Part shown: positions 16,346-25,700 of the stretch, one piece after another | Layout of the letters: the number at the start of each line of letters is the position of its first letter | Position numbering within the stretch: position 1 is the first letter of the stretch | Source of the DNA: Chersky-840 sp963848335 | Lineage (GTDB): Bacteria > Actinomycetota > Acidimicrobiia > Acidimicrobiales > UBA8190 | Direction of reading: 5' to 3' | DNA length: 64,000 bases | NCBI GenBank assembly: GCA_963848335.1 | Contig: CAWKDD010000003.1 | Location: 372,001-436,000, forward strand | Program-made: the position numbers and the translations under genes | The notes under the pieces: generated by a model | Database searches by the model: none | Seen by the model: only the letters and a program-made list of their open reading frames with translations | What the model was told of the DNA's origin: nothing

Positions 16346-19026
16346 TGCTGACCGCCCCTTCGGACCCGGCCGCCCCGCCCGACGAAGACGACCGTCCCGT
16401 CGCAACGGTGGAGCTCGCCGTGGGGGGGATGCACTGCAACGCGTGTGCCACGCGCATCGAGCGGGCTCTCGCCAACCAAAGTGCGGTCCTGAGCGCGTCG
16501 GTGAACCTGGCCACCAACCGGGCCTTCGTTACCTACGACGCCACCGAGGCCACCGCGGCGGACCTGTGTGCGGCCGTCGACACCGTCGGCTACTCGGCGT
16601 CGGAGGCCGACGCCGACCAGACACCGCGCCGGCACGGCGACACCGAGCACTGGGGGCTGCGGGCGGCCATCTCGTGGCCCACGGCCCTGCTGGCCCTGGG
16701 GGTGGCGCTCCTCGCCCCCCAAGACGCCGTGTCGGGGTGGCTGGTGCTGGGCCTCGCCATCGTCGTGGAGCTGGCCGGGGGATGGCCCTTTCTCCGGACC
16801 AGCGTCCGCCTCCTGCGTCACGGCGCCACCAGCATGGACACCCTCATCGCCGTGGGCACGCTGGCGGCCCTGGCCGTCAGCGCGGTGGAGGCCGTCGCCC
16901 TGGGTGGACGCCACGTGCACCTCGGCGGGGGCGGCGAGTTCGCGGCGCGTCTGCACGGTGTCATGGCACCGCTGATCGTCGCCATCCTCGTCACGGGACG
17001 GTTCGTCGAAGCGCGCGCCCGGGGCCGGGCTGCGCAGGCCATGCACTCGCTCATGGCGCTGCGGCCTCCGACCGCCCGGGTGGTGTCGAGCTCCGAAGAC
17101 GTCGAAGGCCGCCTCGTCGCCCCCGAGAGCGTGCCGGTGGGCGCCTTGGTGCGTATCCGGCCCAACGAGGCCATCCCCCTCGACGGTGTGGTCGTCGAGG
17201 GTTGGTCGGCGGTGGACGAATCGATGCTCACCGGTGAGCCGCTGCCGGTGGACCACGGTCCCGACAGCCATGTCACCGGGGGCACGCGCAACGGCGCCGG
17301 CGTGCTGGTCGTCGAGGTGGAGTCCATCGCCGCCGAGTCCGTGCTGGCCCGCATGCAGCGGCTGGTCGAAGACGCACAGCGCGACAAGCCTCCGACCCAG
17401 AGGCTCGCCGATCGCATCAGCGGCGTCTTCGTCCCCGTCGTGCTGGCCGGAGCCGCCTTCACGTTCTTCGCCTGGTGGGTCCTGGACGGGAACTTCGGGA
17501 CGGCGGTGCTGAGCGGGGTGGCGGTGCTGTTGGTGGCGTGCCCCTGCGCCATGGGCCTGGCGACCCCGGTGGCGATGATGGTGGGCACCGGCCGGGCATC
17601 GACCCTGGGCATCCTGGTGCGCAGCGGGGACGCCCTCGAGCGGCTGGCCCGCGCCGACCTGGTGGTGTTCGACAAGACCGGGACCCTGACCGAGCGCTGC
17701 GCCCGCGTGAGCGGGGTGGCCTCGGTCCCCGACGTGCCCGAAGACCGGGTGCTCGCCATGGCCAGCGCGGTGGAGACCGAGAGCGAACACCCCATCGCCC
17801 TGGCCATCTGCGGCGCGGCCCCGGCCCCGGCCCGGGCGCAAGACGTCGAGATACTCCCCGGAGCGGGGGTCTCGGGAACCGTCGATGGTCACAGAATCGT
17901 GGTGGGACGCCTCGGCGATGTCGCCCCTCCCCCCTCGCTGGCGGGCGCCATCTCCTCGTACCAGGACCGCGGCGACACCGTGGTGTCGGTCACCTGCGAC
18001 GGCCGCGTGGTGGGAGTCATCGCCGTCGCCACGCCCATCCGTCCCGACGCGGCGCCGGCGGTCACCACCCTCCACCGGATGGGGCTCACGACCGCCATCC
18101 TGAGCGGCGACGCCGCGCCCGCGGTCAGCACCGTCTCCGCCGCGCTCGACATCGACTGGGCTCGGAGCGCCTTGAGCCCGTCGGACAAGCTGGATGCGCT
18201 GCGAAGCATGCAGGCCGACCACCACCGTGTGTTGATGGTGGGTGACGGGGTCAACGACGCGCCGGCCCTGGCCGCCTCCGACGTGGGGTGCGCGGTGGGG
18301 AGCGGCTCGGAGTCCGCGTTCGCCAACAGCGACGTGGCATTGCTCGGCAGCGACCTCGAGGGAGTGCCCGCGGCGGTGGGGATCGCCCGCTCCACCTCGG
18401 CCGTCATCGTGCAGAATTTCGGCTGGGCCATGGGGTACAACATCTCGGCGCTGCCCCTGGCGGCGGCCGGGCTCCTCGACCCCCTCGTCGCCGCCGTCGC
18501 CATGGGCTTCTCCAGCCTCGTCGTCGTGCTCAACAGCCTGCGCCTCATGCGCCTCGGGCGCACGGGCATCGGTCGCATCCGCCCACCGACCGTGATGCGG
18601 GGTGTGCGGGGGTTCGTCCTGTCGGTGGCGGTGCCGGTGGTGATCTTCGCCGGCGTCACCGTGGCCGCCCAAGCGGTGTCCCCGAGTCGCGGCCAGCCCC
18701 TGCTGCCCAGCCTGCCGAGCATCTCCGAAGTCACCTTGCCCCACGGGGTGGTGGCCGAGGTCTACCTGCAGTCGTCGCGTGCGGGCGTCAACCAGTTCCA
18801 CGTGTTATTCACCTCGTCGGCTGCCTCCGTACGGGTCGAGAGCGCTCCCCGCGTGACGGCGTCGCGCCAGGGCGGCGCCACCACGGCGCTGCGGGTGGTC
18901 AGGCTGAGCCCCGGGCACTACACCGCCTACGCGGTGTTCGATCCGCCGGGAACGTGGCGCTTCACGACGTCCGCCCGGATCGACGGGCGATCGCAGTCGT
19001 TCTCGATCGAACGCCCCCTGTCGTGA
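16345..19026 (+). CDS. copA: Copper-translocating P-type ATPase with fused C-terminal YtkA/FixH-like domain
   Basis: 893 residues from ATG 16345 (a TTG at 16342 is adjacent). In order: an N-terminal HMA domain (GGMHCNACATR, about 28-36), transmembrane segments, the actuator loop with TGE (MLTGEPLPVD), the CPC motif at 399-401 (ACPCAMGLATP) that defines Cu(+)-exporting P1B-1 pumps, the phosphorylated Asp443 in DKTGTLT, SEHPIALAI and GDGVNDAP (633-640). It exports copper across the membrane. After the last core helices (about 735) there is an additional transmembrane helix and an extracytoplasmic beta-rich domain ending SPGHYTAYAVFDPPGTW, like the YtkA/FixH fold. That domain is not part of standard CopA. 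Confidence 0.94.
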   Translation: MLTAPSDPAAPPDEDDRPVATVELAVGGMHCNACATRIERALANQSAVLSASVNLATNRAFVTYDATEATAADLCAAVDTVGYSASEADADQTPRRHGDTEHWGLRAAISWPTALLALGVALLAPQDAVSGWLVLGLAIVVELAGGWPFLRTSVRLLRHGATSMDTLIAVGTLAALAVSAVEAVALGGRHVHLGGGGEFAARLHGVMAPLIVAILVTGRFVEARARGRAAQAMHSLMALRPPTARVVSSSEDVEGRLVAPESVPVGALVRIRPNEAIPLDGVVVEGWSAVDESMLTGEPLPVDHGPDSHVTGGTRNGAGVLVVEVESIAAESVLARMQRLVEDAQRDKPPTQRLADRISGVFVPVVLAGAAFTFFAWWVLDGNFGTAVLSGVAVLLVACPCAMGLATPVAMMVGTGRASTLGILVRSGDALERLARADLVVFDKTGTLTERCARVSGVASVPDVPEDRVLAMASAVETESEHPIALAICGAAPAPARAQDVEILPGAGVSGTVDGHRIVVGRLGDVAPPPSLAGAISSYQDRGDTVVSVTCDGRVVGVIAVATPIRPDAAPAVTTLHRMGLTTAILSGDAAPAVSTVSAALDIDWARSALSPSDKLDALRSMQADHHRVLMVGDGVNDAPALAASDVGCAVGSGSESAFANSDVALLGSDLEGVPAAVGIARSTSAVIVQNFGWAMGYNISALPLAAAGLLDPLVAAVAMGFSSLVVVLNSLRLMRLGRTGIGRIRPPTVMRGVRGFVLSVAVPVVIFAGVTVAAQAVSPSRGQPLLPSLPSISEVTLPHGVVAEVYLQSSRAGVNQFHVLFTSSAASVRVESAPRVTASRQGGATTALRVVRLSPGHYTAYAVFDPPGTWRFTTSARIDGRSQSFSIERPLS

Positions 19027-19102
19027 CCTGAGGGCTCGGGCCCGGGACCGGGCACGCACGAGGCGACGCGGCCCTCCAGACGCCGTCCGTTACGCTTGCC
19101 GA

Positions 19103-19681
19103 GTGAAAATACCGAGGCCGGGCGCCGTGGTGGGGGTCGCCATCGTGCTGTCGGCGCTGGTGGCGGCGGGATGTGGGTCGTCGTCCCCGGGCGCGCCGCC
19201 GTCCCCGGGGACCCGCGCCGGGACCACCACGACCGAGGCGCCTGAACCGGCGGGGAGGCTCCCCTCCACCATCTCCAAGATGGTGTGCCGACCCGAAGCA
19301 CAGCACGAAATCGCCGAGGTGCTGGGCGTGAAGCCCGTGACGATCTCGACACCCACCTGGATCGATCACCTCTACTCGTGCCGCTACGAGTACGCCAGCG
19401 GGTCCTTCGCCTTGTCGGTGAAGGAGTTGTCGAGCTGGGACCAGACCCTCGCCTACTTCCACGGCCTGGCGAGCCAGTTCGGCAGCCCCCGCACCTTGAC
19501 GAACCTGGGGCAAGGGGCCTTCAGCGAAAACGACGGCTCGGTGGTGGTCCGCAAGGACTGGAAGGTGCTGACCGTCGACATCACGGGGCTGCCCCCGCAA
19601 TTCGGGGTGCCACCCACCAGCGCGGGAGACGTGGCAGTAACGGTGGCGGACGTGATCCTGGGCTGCTGGGCCGGGGACTGA
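19103..19681 (+). CDS. Secreted lipoprotein, unknown function
   Basis: 192 residues from the GTG at 19103. A basic n-region, hydrophobic core and lipobox LVAAGC at the N-terminus show membrane anchoring after lipid modification of Cys24. A low-complexity Ser/Pro/Thr linker follows, then a folded domain with two Cys (KMVCRPEAQHEIAEVLG and YSCRYEYASG) that may form a disulfide. A third Cys is near the end (ILGCWAGD). The pattern resembles DUF3558-like actinobacterial lipoproteins, but I cannot assign a family with certainty. Confidence 0.75.
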   Translation: MKIPRPGAVVGVAIVLSALVAAGCGSSSPGAPPSPGTRAGTTTTEAPEPAGRLPSTISKMVCRPEAQHEIAEVLGVKPVTISTPTWIDHLYSCRYEYASGSFALSVKELSSWDQTLAYFHGLASQFGSPRTLTNLGQGAFSENDGSVVVRKDWKVLTVDITGLPPQFGVPPTSAGDVAVTVADVILGCWAGD

Positions 19682-19878
19682 GCGGGCGGGAAACGCCGCC
19701 GACCAGGTCGAGTGGGCGAAAGCTACGATCTGTCGAGGCGATCGCCGGGACGGGGCGCGGATTCTCGATCCTTGAAGCTGGAAATCGAGGGGAGAAGGTG
19801 GGCAGGACGTCCGGGTGTGTCGGGGCCACGCAGCGGTAGTCGCCGGGCACCGCCCTGTCACACGATCTGGTCCACCTC

Positions 19879-20325
19879 GTGATGGGACTCGCCATGCTGT
19901 ACATGTACATGGCCGCCGCGCCCACCGGGGCCGGAGCGAACTTCGAGGGGCTGCCACTGTTGTTCGTGGCCGTCCTGTTCGCGTCGGCGGTGTGGCAGCT
20001 CGACGGGCTGAGCCGGTACGCGCCGGTGCGTGGGGACCCGGTCGCTGCCGGCCCCGGCGGTGCCGGCCCGTGTGCGAAGGGCCCGGACACCCCTTACCGC
20101 AGCGTCCCTCCGCCGGGGGAAGCACCCCGACCCCTGGAACCCGTCGACACGCCGGGCCCGTGGCTGGCGCCGCGCCTGGAGATGGGTTGCCACATCGTCA
20201 TGTGCATCACGATGGGCTACGTGTCATGGCGAGCTCGTACGATCAAGGCAAGCGTCGCGAGCCGGACGGAACGGGGTCGCCCTCGGCCCGGATCGTGCCG
20301 GTCGGCAAGTCGGGTGGGCGATTAG
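19879..20325 (+). CDS. DUF5134-like membrane protein, possibly truncated
   Basis: 148 residues from GTG/ATG at 19879-19882. The first segment, MGLAMLYMYMAAAP, followed by LPLLFVAVLFASAVWQL and later MGCHIVMCITMGYVSW, resembles the His/Met-rich membrane helices of DUF5134 proteins. The family is usually near 180-200 residues with further helices at the N-terminus. An in-frame stop at 19837 prevents extension, so the gene looks N-terminally truncated or starts late. Its last 100 bases overlap, antisense, the end of the YfhO-like gene. The Met/His-rich helices suggest metal or copper-related roles only by analogy. Confidence 0.5.
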   Translation: MMGLAMLYMYMAAAPTGAGANFEGLPLLFVAVLFASAVWQLDGLSRYAPVRGDPVAAGPGGAGPCAKGPDTPYRSVPPPGEAPRPLEPVDTPGPWLAPRLEMGCHIVMCITMGYVSWRARTIKASVASRTERGRPRPGSCRSASRVGD

Positions 20326-23104
20326 CCCGGCGGCGGGACGAGGGGGGTGCTGGGCCCTGCGGCCGCGGCGTCGCCACACCAGCACCGCCACAGCGATGCC
20401 CCCCGCCACGACCACCGCACCGGAGGACACCCACAAGGCCGGTCCGACACCCGGCGCAACGTAGCGCCACGAGATGGTTCCCCGCCCCGCGGGGACGGTG
20501 ACCGCCTGGATCAGCCCTGACCGGTCCACCGACAACACAAGCCCCGAGGTGCTCCCCGACGGACGCCAGGTCGCGCTCCATCCCGGGATGTCGGCCACGG
20601 CGCGCACAACGGTGACACCGTGTGGTGAGGACACCGAGGCACGATTGGGCTCCGACTGCGGCCCGTCGATCGCCACCACCGACGCCCCGACGATCGATCG
20701 GTGGGGAAGGGCCCGCAGCGTGAGAGGCGGACGCGCCAGGGAATCGTGGAAGACGGCGAAGACACCGTCGAAACCGCCGAAGGTCCACCTCGGAGGGACC
20801 AGGGCATCTTGGAGCTGTCCGTCGGCCCGGTAGCGAACGCCGTCCTCCGTCGTGACGGTGGGTGGGCCCAGATCGATGCTCGTCGGCCCGGCCCGGACGC
20901 GCAACGCCACGATCTGGCGGGGACCGGTGAGCGGGACGGCGAGGTCACCTCCGCCCACCACGGCCGGCGACGTCCACGTCGTCGATCCGGAGGGACCGAC
21001 CAGACCGACCTGGAGGCGGGCATCCCCACCCGCGTGACTCCCCAGCACGGGAACGAGGATGGAGGTGGCGGGGAGGTCGGCCCCCAGATACCACGTGGCG
21101 GTCTGGCCCGGTGCCACCACGCGCCGCCCCGCCGGTACGGCGCCGGGGCCCGGGGACCCGCCGGGAGTGGTCACCAGATAGGCGGAGGGCGTCAGCAGGA
21201 CCGTCGTGTCGAGCTGGTCGAGCGTGCCCTCCGCGATGGCCGAGGGGGCGAGGACGTCCTGGCCCTCCCCCGTCGCCTGGTGCGAACCCGTCACCTGCGC
21301 ATAGGTGCTGTCCACGATGGAGCTGTACCCCTCGATCGACGGCGTGCCCGAGACGACGTTGCGGTCCGACACCCCCATTTCCGAGAGCTCGCCCGCGTCG
21401 AGCTGGTCGGGGTCATAGACGGCGAAGCGCCCCCCGCCTGCCAGGGCGCGCACGGCTACGACGGGCGCTGACGCCTCCGCGCCGGCACGGGGCGCGGCCG
21501 AGGCACCCGGGGAGGGCGCCGTCGGAGCCGGGGCGCGGGTGAGACCCGGCGCCACCGAGACCACGGCGAGGAGCGTGAAGAAGGTGACGTCGAGAGCCAC
21601 GAAGCCGACCAGGGCCCGGGTACGCCATCGCCGTCCCAGCCTTTCGCCCCAGACGACCAGCACGATGGCCAGACAGCCCACCACGCCGAAGGGCACGAGC
21701 CACGGCTTCAATGGCCCGGCATGGTTGGCCGCTCCCGGCGTCGAGCCGAGCCAGCGCAACATCCCTGCGCCCCACACCAACGTGACGCCCACCACCGCCA
21801 CTGCGGCCGCACCGGGGACCACGCCGAGGACCCGGCCCGCCCACGCCGCCGGTGTGCGGGGCGGCCGCTCGCCACGGAGCCACAGGTCGGCCCAGTATGC
21901 GAGGAGCACGGCCAGAGCCAGGTCGACGATCATGATGTTGCGGCTCTGGAGTCGCTGGTCGCCGAACAACGGCAGGTGCGCCAGCGCCGGTCCCAACGGC
22001 GTGTTGCTCCCCAGCGTGAGCAGCACCCCGACCAAGGCCATGACGTGCCAGATGACCCACTCCGGCGCTCGCCGGTGCAGGCGCAGCTGGCCCGCCAGCG
22101 CGAATGCGGCCACGAGCGGAGCCAGGCCGACGTACCCGGTGATCTCGCTCAGGCTGTAGTTGGCGAAGAACGGCGGCTGGCCGAAGGAGCCCGACCCTCC
22201 CAGAAGATCGGGCACGAACGACAAGAGCAACCATCTGGGGGTCAGCGAGCCGGAGTCGAACAGTGCCGCACTGTGCGCGGCCCGCTGCGACGTCTGGACC
22301 GCCTCGATGCCGGGCAACCACTGCACGCGCGCCGATGGCGACGCCGAGCACCACGCCACCCAGGGCGAATGCGATGTAGGGGAAACGGCTCGAGCCGGGG
22401 CGGATCCCCCGCACCCGCCACAGGCCGTAGAGGGCGAGGACGACCAAGGCGTCGTCGATGGCACGGGGCTCACCGGCCAGGATGACCATGGCCAGCGCCC
22501 CAGCCAGTACCAACATCCATGCCCAGCGCCGGCGTGATGTTCGTTGCTCGGACATCCGCCCCAAGGCCAGCAGAGCGACCGGCACCCAGCTCATGCCGGC
22601 GACCAGGCCGAAATGGGCGACCTGGGCGGCCATGGCGCCGGCGAACGCGAACGAGACGGCTCCGAGGAAGCCGGCCACCGGGGAGAGGCGAGATGCCCGG
22701 AGGAAGGCGAAGGTGCCGAGGCCCGCCACCCACCACGTCACGAGCAGGTTGGCCGTCCACGCCGCCGTCCCCGACAGCACCGCGAACAGGAGCGTGAAAG
22801 GATAGGCGGCCCCCGCGTTCCATCCCCCGAGCAGGGGTGCGCCGCTCCAGATGTAGGGGTCGTACACGGGAAGGTGCCCGCTGCGGATCTGGGTGCCGAC
22901 GAGCACGCGCAGGGGATAGTTCTGCAACAGGTCGTCGCTCGGCATGACCGGATGACCGAGCAGCGCCGGTGGGACGAAGACGAGGACGGGCAGCGCCACC
23001 AGAACCGCCACGGCCCTCAGGTCGGACCGAGGGGGATCGGTCCCCCGCACCGGGATCAGGTTCGGGCGGACGTCCTCCAGCGCGGCCCACGAGCAGCGCC
23101 ACAC
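20224..23104 (-). pseudogene. YfhO-like multi-pass membrane protein, one frameshift
   Basis: Two long segments in different frames join near 22330 to give one protein of about 959 residues. The first (from 23104) has the YfhO/GT-C-like N-terminal features VMPSDDLLQNYPL, IRSGHLPVYDPYIWSGAPLL and YPFTLLFAVL. The second resumes VQWLPGIEAVQTSQRA, the conserved motif that normally follows GA at the break point, and continues through multiple helices and a large extracytoplasmic beta-rich domain to a final helix. Removing one C in GGCGCGCGTG restores the frame. YfhO-family proteins are putative glycosyl-lipid glycosyltransferases. The C-terminal tail overlaps the DUF5134-like gene. The frameshift may be a sequencing error. 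Confidence 0.8.
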
Positions 23105-23236
23105 GCCGAGCCTGGCATGGGCACCTGGGAAGGGGCTGGGGTGGTTCGGGTCGATTCCCCAGGAATTTCCCAGTTTCCGGGCCGGCCCGTGTGCGGATAG
23201 GGCCGGGTTCGACCTCGTTCCCCGGCCGCGGCGCGC

Positions 23237-23734
23237 TCAGCCCGGGAACACCTCGCGGAGACTCCCGTCGTGGATGTCGTAGACGAAGCCGCGAACACTC
23301 GACTTCACCGGGATGTACGGGCTCGCCTGAATGCGGGCCATGCTGTGGCGGACGTCGGCATCGAGGTCGTCGAACGCCTCGGAAGCCCACGGCGGCCGAC
23401 TCCCGGTGTCGGCCCGGATCTGCTCCCGAAAGTCGTCATCGGAAAAGGTCAGCATCCCGCAGTCGGTGTGGTGGATGAGGATGATCTCCTCGGTGCCCAG
23501 GAGACGCTGGGAGATGGCGAGCGAACGGATCTGGTCGTCGGTGATCACGCCGCCGGCGTTCCGGATCACATGGGCGTCCCCCTCGCCCAGGCCGAGGAGC
23601 CCGTACACATTGAGCCGCGCGTCCATGCACGCCACCACCGCCACCTTGGTGTCGGGCGGCATGGGGAGGTCGGCCTTGTCGAATGCCGCCGCGTAGTGCT
23701 CGGCGTTCTCGAGCAGTCGGTCCGTCGTGGACAT
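23237..23734 (-). CDS. Beta-class carbonic anhydrase
   Basis: 165 residues from the ATG at 23734, preceded by GGAGGCCACC. It interconverts CO2 and bicarbonate. The zinc ligands are Cys36, His89 and Cys92 (VVACMDAR; IHHTDCG), and the Asp38-Arg40 dyad is intact. The short length and the HVIRNAGG and SLAISQRLLGTEEI motifs match the small type of beta-CA common in actinobacteria. It is a single gene; the YfhO-like gene follows 132 bases downstream on the same strand. Confidence 0.95.
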   Translation of the reverse strand: MSTTDRLLENAEHYAAAFDKADLPMPPDTKVAVVACMDARLNVYGLLGLGEGDAHVIRNAGGVITDDQIRSLAISQRLLGTEEIILIHHTDCGMLTFSDDDFREQIRADTGSRPPWASEAFDDLDADVRHSMARIQASPYIPVKSSVRGFVYDIHDGSLREVFPG

Positions 23735-23958
23735 GGTGGCCTCCTCCGGTGCGCCTGGCACGCTGTAGCTTAATCTGCATAAAGTTGATTGACAAGGTCA
23801 CCTATTGGCTCTAGGGTGAGCGCCGACGACCGGCACGCACCCCCCGCAGCCACACCCCCCCTGTGGCCAGGCCGGCCCGTCGCTCCCCTGGTGCCGGCAC
23901 GACGTCGTGATCCGCAGGCGTCGTGCCGAGCACCCCGGGGTGCCCGCCGACTGCCGCG

Positions 23959-25083
23959 TCAGTCCACCGCCATCTGCGCCTCGCGAGCTTGTCGGGCCGA
24001 CGCGTCCCACTTCGCCTCGATACGGCCGAAGCGCCAAATCGAAAGGGCGACGACCCAGGTGACGACGAAGACGCCGACGATGAAGAACCCGGCCGTGTTG
24101 AGGTTGAAACCCTGGAAGAACCTCCAGAACGACCCGCCCAGGTTCTCCTCCTGTCCGATGAGGCCCAGGATCTCGACGGTGCCGATGAAGAACGCCACGA
24201 ACACCGAAAGCCCGGTGATCGTCAGGTTGTAATACACCTTGCGGATGGGGTTGGCGAAGGCCCAGTCATAGGCGAAGTTCATGAAGCAGCCGTCGACGGT
24301 GTCGAAGAGGCTCATGCCGGCGGCGAAGAGGATGGGCAACGACAAGATGGCGTAGAAGGGCAACCCGCCCACCACGGCGTCACCGGCGAGGACGAGGAGG
24401 GCAACCTCCGTGGCGGTGTCGAAACCCAACCCGAAGAGCAGCCCGATGGGGTACATCTTCCACGGGGTGTCGATCCGACGGGCCAGGGGGCCGAAGAACC
24501 TGTTCATGAGGCCGCGACTGTTGAGCTGGCGCTCGAGCTCGGCATCGTCGTAAGTCCCCTGGCGCATCTCCCGGAAGACCTTGACGATCGACACCAGGAC
24601 GACGACGTTGAGGGCGGCGATGAGGTAGAGGAACGTGCCCGAGACCGAGGTCCCGATGACCCCGGTCGTCCTGTGCAGCGTGGAACTGTTGCTGCTCACG
24701 GCCCGGTCGAGGGAGCGGATGCCGAAGTTCAAGAACACCGCCAGCACGAACACGATCGAGGAGTGCCCGAGGGAGAAGAAGAAACCGGTGCTCAGGGGCC
24801 GCTTGCCCTCGTTGACGAGCTTGCGTGTCGTGTTGTCGATGGCGGCGATGTGATCCGCGTCGAAGGCGTGGCGCATGCCCAGGGTGTAGGCGAGGATGCC
24901 CGTGCCCACACCGAAGACCTCCGTCTTGCTGATGCGGTAGTGGTGCCCGAGCGCCAGGGCCAACATCCCCCAGCCGAGCACGTGCAGGCCGACGACGGTG
25001 AGGCTCATGCCGCTCACCCTCAGCCACTCGCCCGGAGTGAGACCGTTGCGGATCTTCAGGAGCCTGGCCCGGGGGTTGGCCAT
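23959..25083 (-). CDS. Nickel/cobalt transporter, NiCoT (HoxN/NixA) family
   Basis: 374 residues from the ATG at 25083, which follows a GAGGAGG site. The signature of helix II, RHAFDADHIAAIDN (His72, Asp77, His78), is the H-x4-D-H metal-selectivity motif. Later, FSLGHSSIVF, LFGLGFDTATEVALL and GMSLFDTVDGCFMNFAY are the remaining NiCoT signatures. It is a secondary permease importing Ni(2+) and/or Co(2+). It is divergent from a Fur-family regulator, with a Nur-type box between them, so nickel is the more likely substrate. The Ni-enzyme served is not visible in this window. Confidence 0.95.
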   Translation of the reverse strand: MANPRARLLKIRNGLTPGEWLRVSGMSLTVVGLHVLGWGMLALALGHHYRISKTEVFGVGTGILAYTLGMRHAFDADHIAAIDNTTRKLVNEGKRPLSTGFFFSLGHSSIVFVLAVFLNFGIRSLDRAVSSNSSTLHRTTGVIGTSVSGTFLYLIAALNVVVLVSIVKVFREMRQGTYDDAELERQLNSRGLMNRFFGPLARRIDTPWKMYPIGLLFGLGFDTATEVALLVLAGDAVVGGLPFYAILSLPILFAAGMSLFDTVDGCFMNFAYDWAFANPIRKVYYNLTITGLSVFVAFFIGTVEILGLIGQEENLGGSFWRFFQGFNLNTAGFFIVGVFVVTWVVALSIWRFGRIEAKWDASARQAREAQMAVD

Positions 25084-25129
25084 CGGTTCCGCCTCCTCGT
25101 ACTCGGCCCGGGGCGACACCCTAGAGAGT

Positions 25130-25146
25130 TTGCGACCAGCTCGCAA
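25130..25146. promoter_or_regulatory. Nur-type operator between nickel transporter and Fur-family gene
   Basis: TTGCGA-CCAGC-TCGCAA is a perfect inverted repeat with a 5-bp spacer. It matches the outer bases of the Streptomyces Nur box (tTGCaa-N5-ttGCAA, recalled from the literature). It lies 46 bases upstream of the transporter ATG and 41 bases upstream of the regulator GTG. Confidence 0.6.
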
Positions 25147-25187
25147 CAGTGCTTGTCGGCCATCGGACCCGGGCATACCATGGACCC

Positions 25188-25658
25188 GTGACCAGGAGTT
25201 CTCTTGCGGCCGATGCCGTCTCGGGCAACGTCGACTCGGTCGAGAACGTGCTGGCCCTGCTGCGGGAGCAGGGCGGGCGGGTGACGAGCTCACGCGTGCT
25301 GCTCCTGCATGCGCTGTTCGATTCCAGGGGCCACCGCACTGCCGAGCAATTGGGCGCCGAGGTCCAAGCCGTCGCTCCCGACGTCCACATCTCGACCATC
25401 TACCGGAACCTCGACGACCTGGAACGCCTCGGTGTCGTGGTCCACGCCCATCTCGGACACGGTCCGGCCACGTACCACCTGGCGGCCGGTGCTCACGGGC
25501 ATCTCGTCTGTGAGGAATGCGGCGCCATGATCGAGGCACCCGACGAGATCTTCCTCGGCTTGTCCCAGGCCGCCAGAGCGGAGTTCGACTTCGAGATCAA
25601 CCCGCACCATTTCGCCATGCTCGGTCGTTGCAAGGATTGTCGGAAGGTCCCGAGCTAG
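25188..25658 (+). CDS. Fur-family metalloregulator, probably Nur (nickel-responsive)
   Basis: 156 residues from the GTG at 25188; a longer frame exists but has no conserved residues. It has the winged helix (VTSSRVLLLHALFDSRGHRT and DVHISTIYRNLDDLERLGVV), the VHAHLGHGPATYHL strand with regulatory His residues, and the structural zinc site CxxC twice (VCEECG and GRCKDC). The dimerisation domain contains EFDFEINPHHFAMLG. Divergence from a NiCoT transporter and the Nur-like box between them argue for nickel sensing over Fe or Zn. Mn- or peroxide-sensing homologues cannot be excluded from sequence alone. Confidence 0.88.
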   Translation: MTRSSLAADAVSGNVDSVENVLALLREQGGRVTSSRVLLLHALFDSRGHRTAEQLGAEVQAVAPDVHISTIYRNLDDLERLGVVVHAHLGHGPATYHLAAGAHGHLVCEECGAMIEAPDEIFLGLSQAARAEFDFEINPHHFAMLGRCKDCRKVPS

Positions 25659-25700
25659 ACACCGAGCGCGCCGGGGACCCACGAGTTAGGGTCGGCCCCG

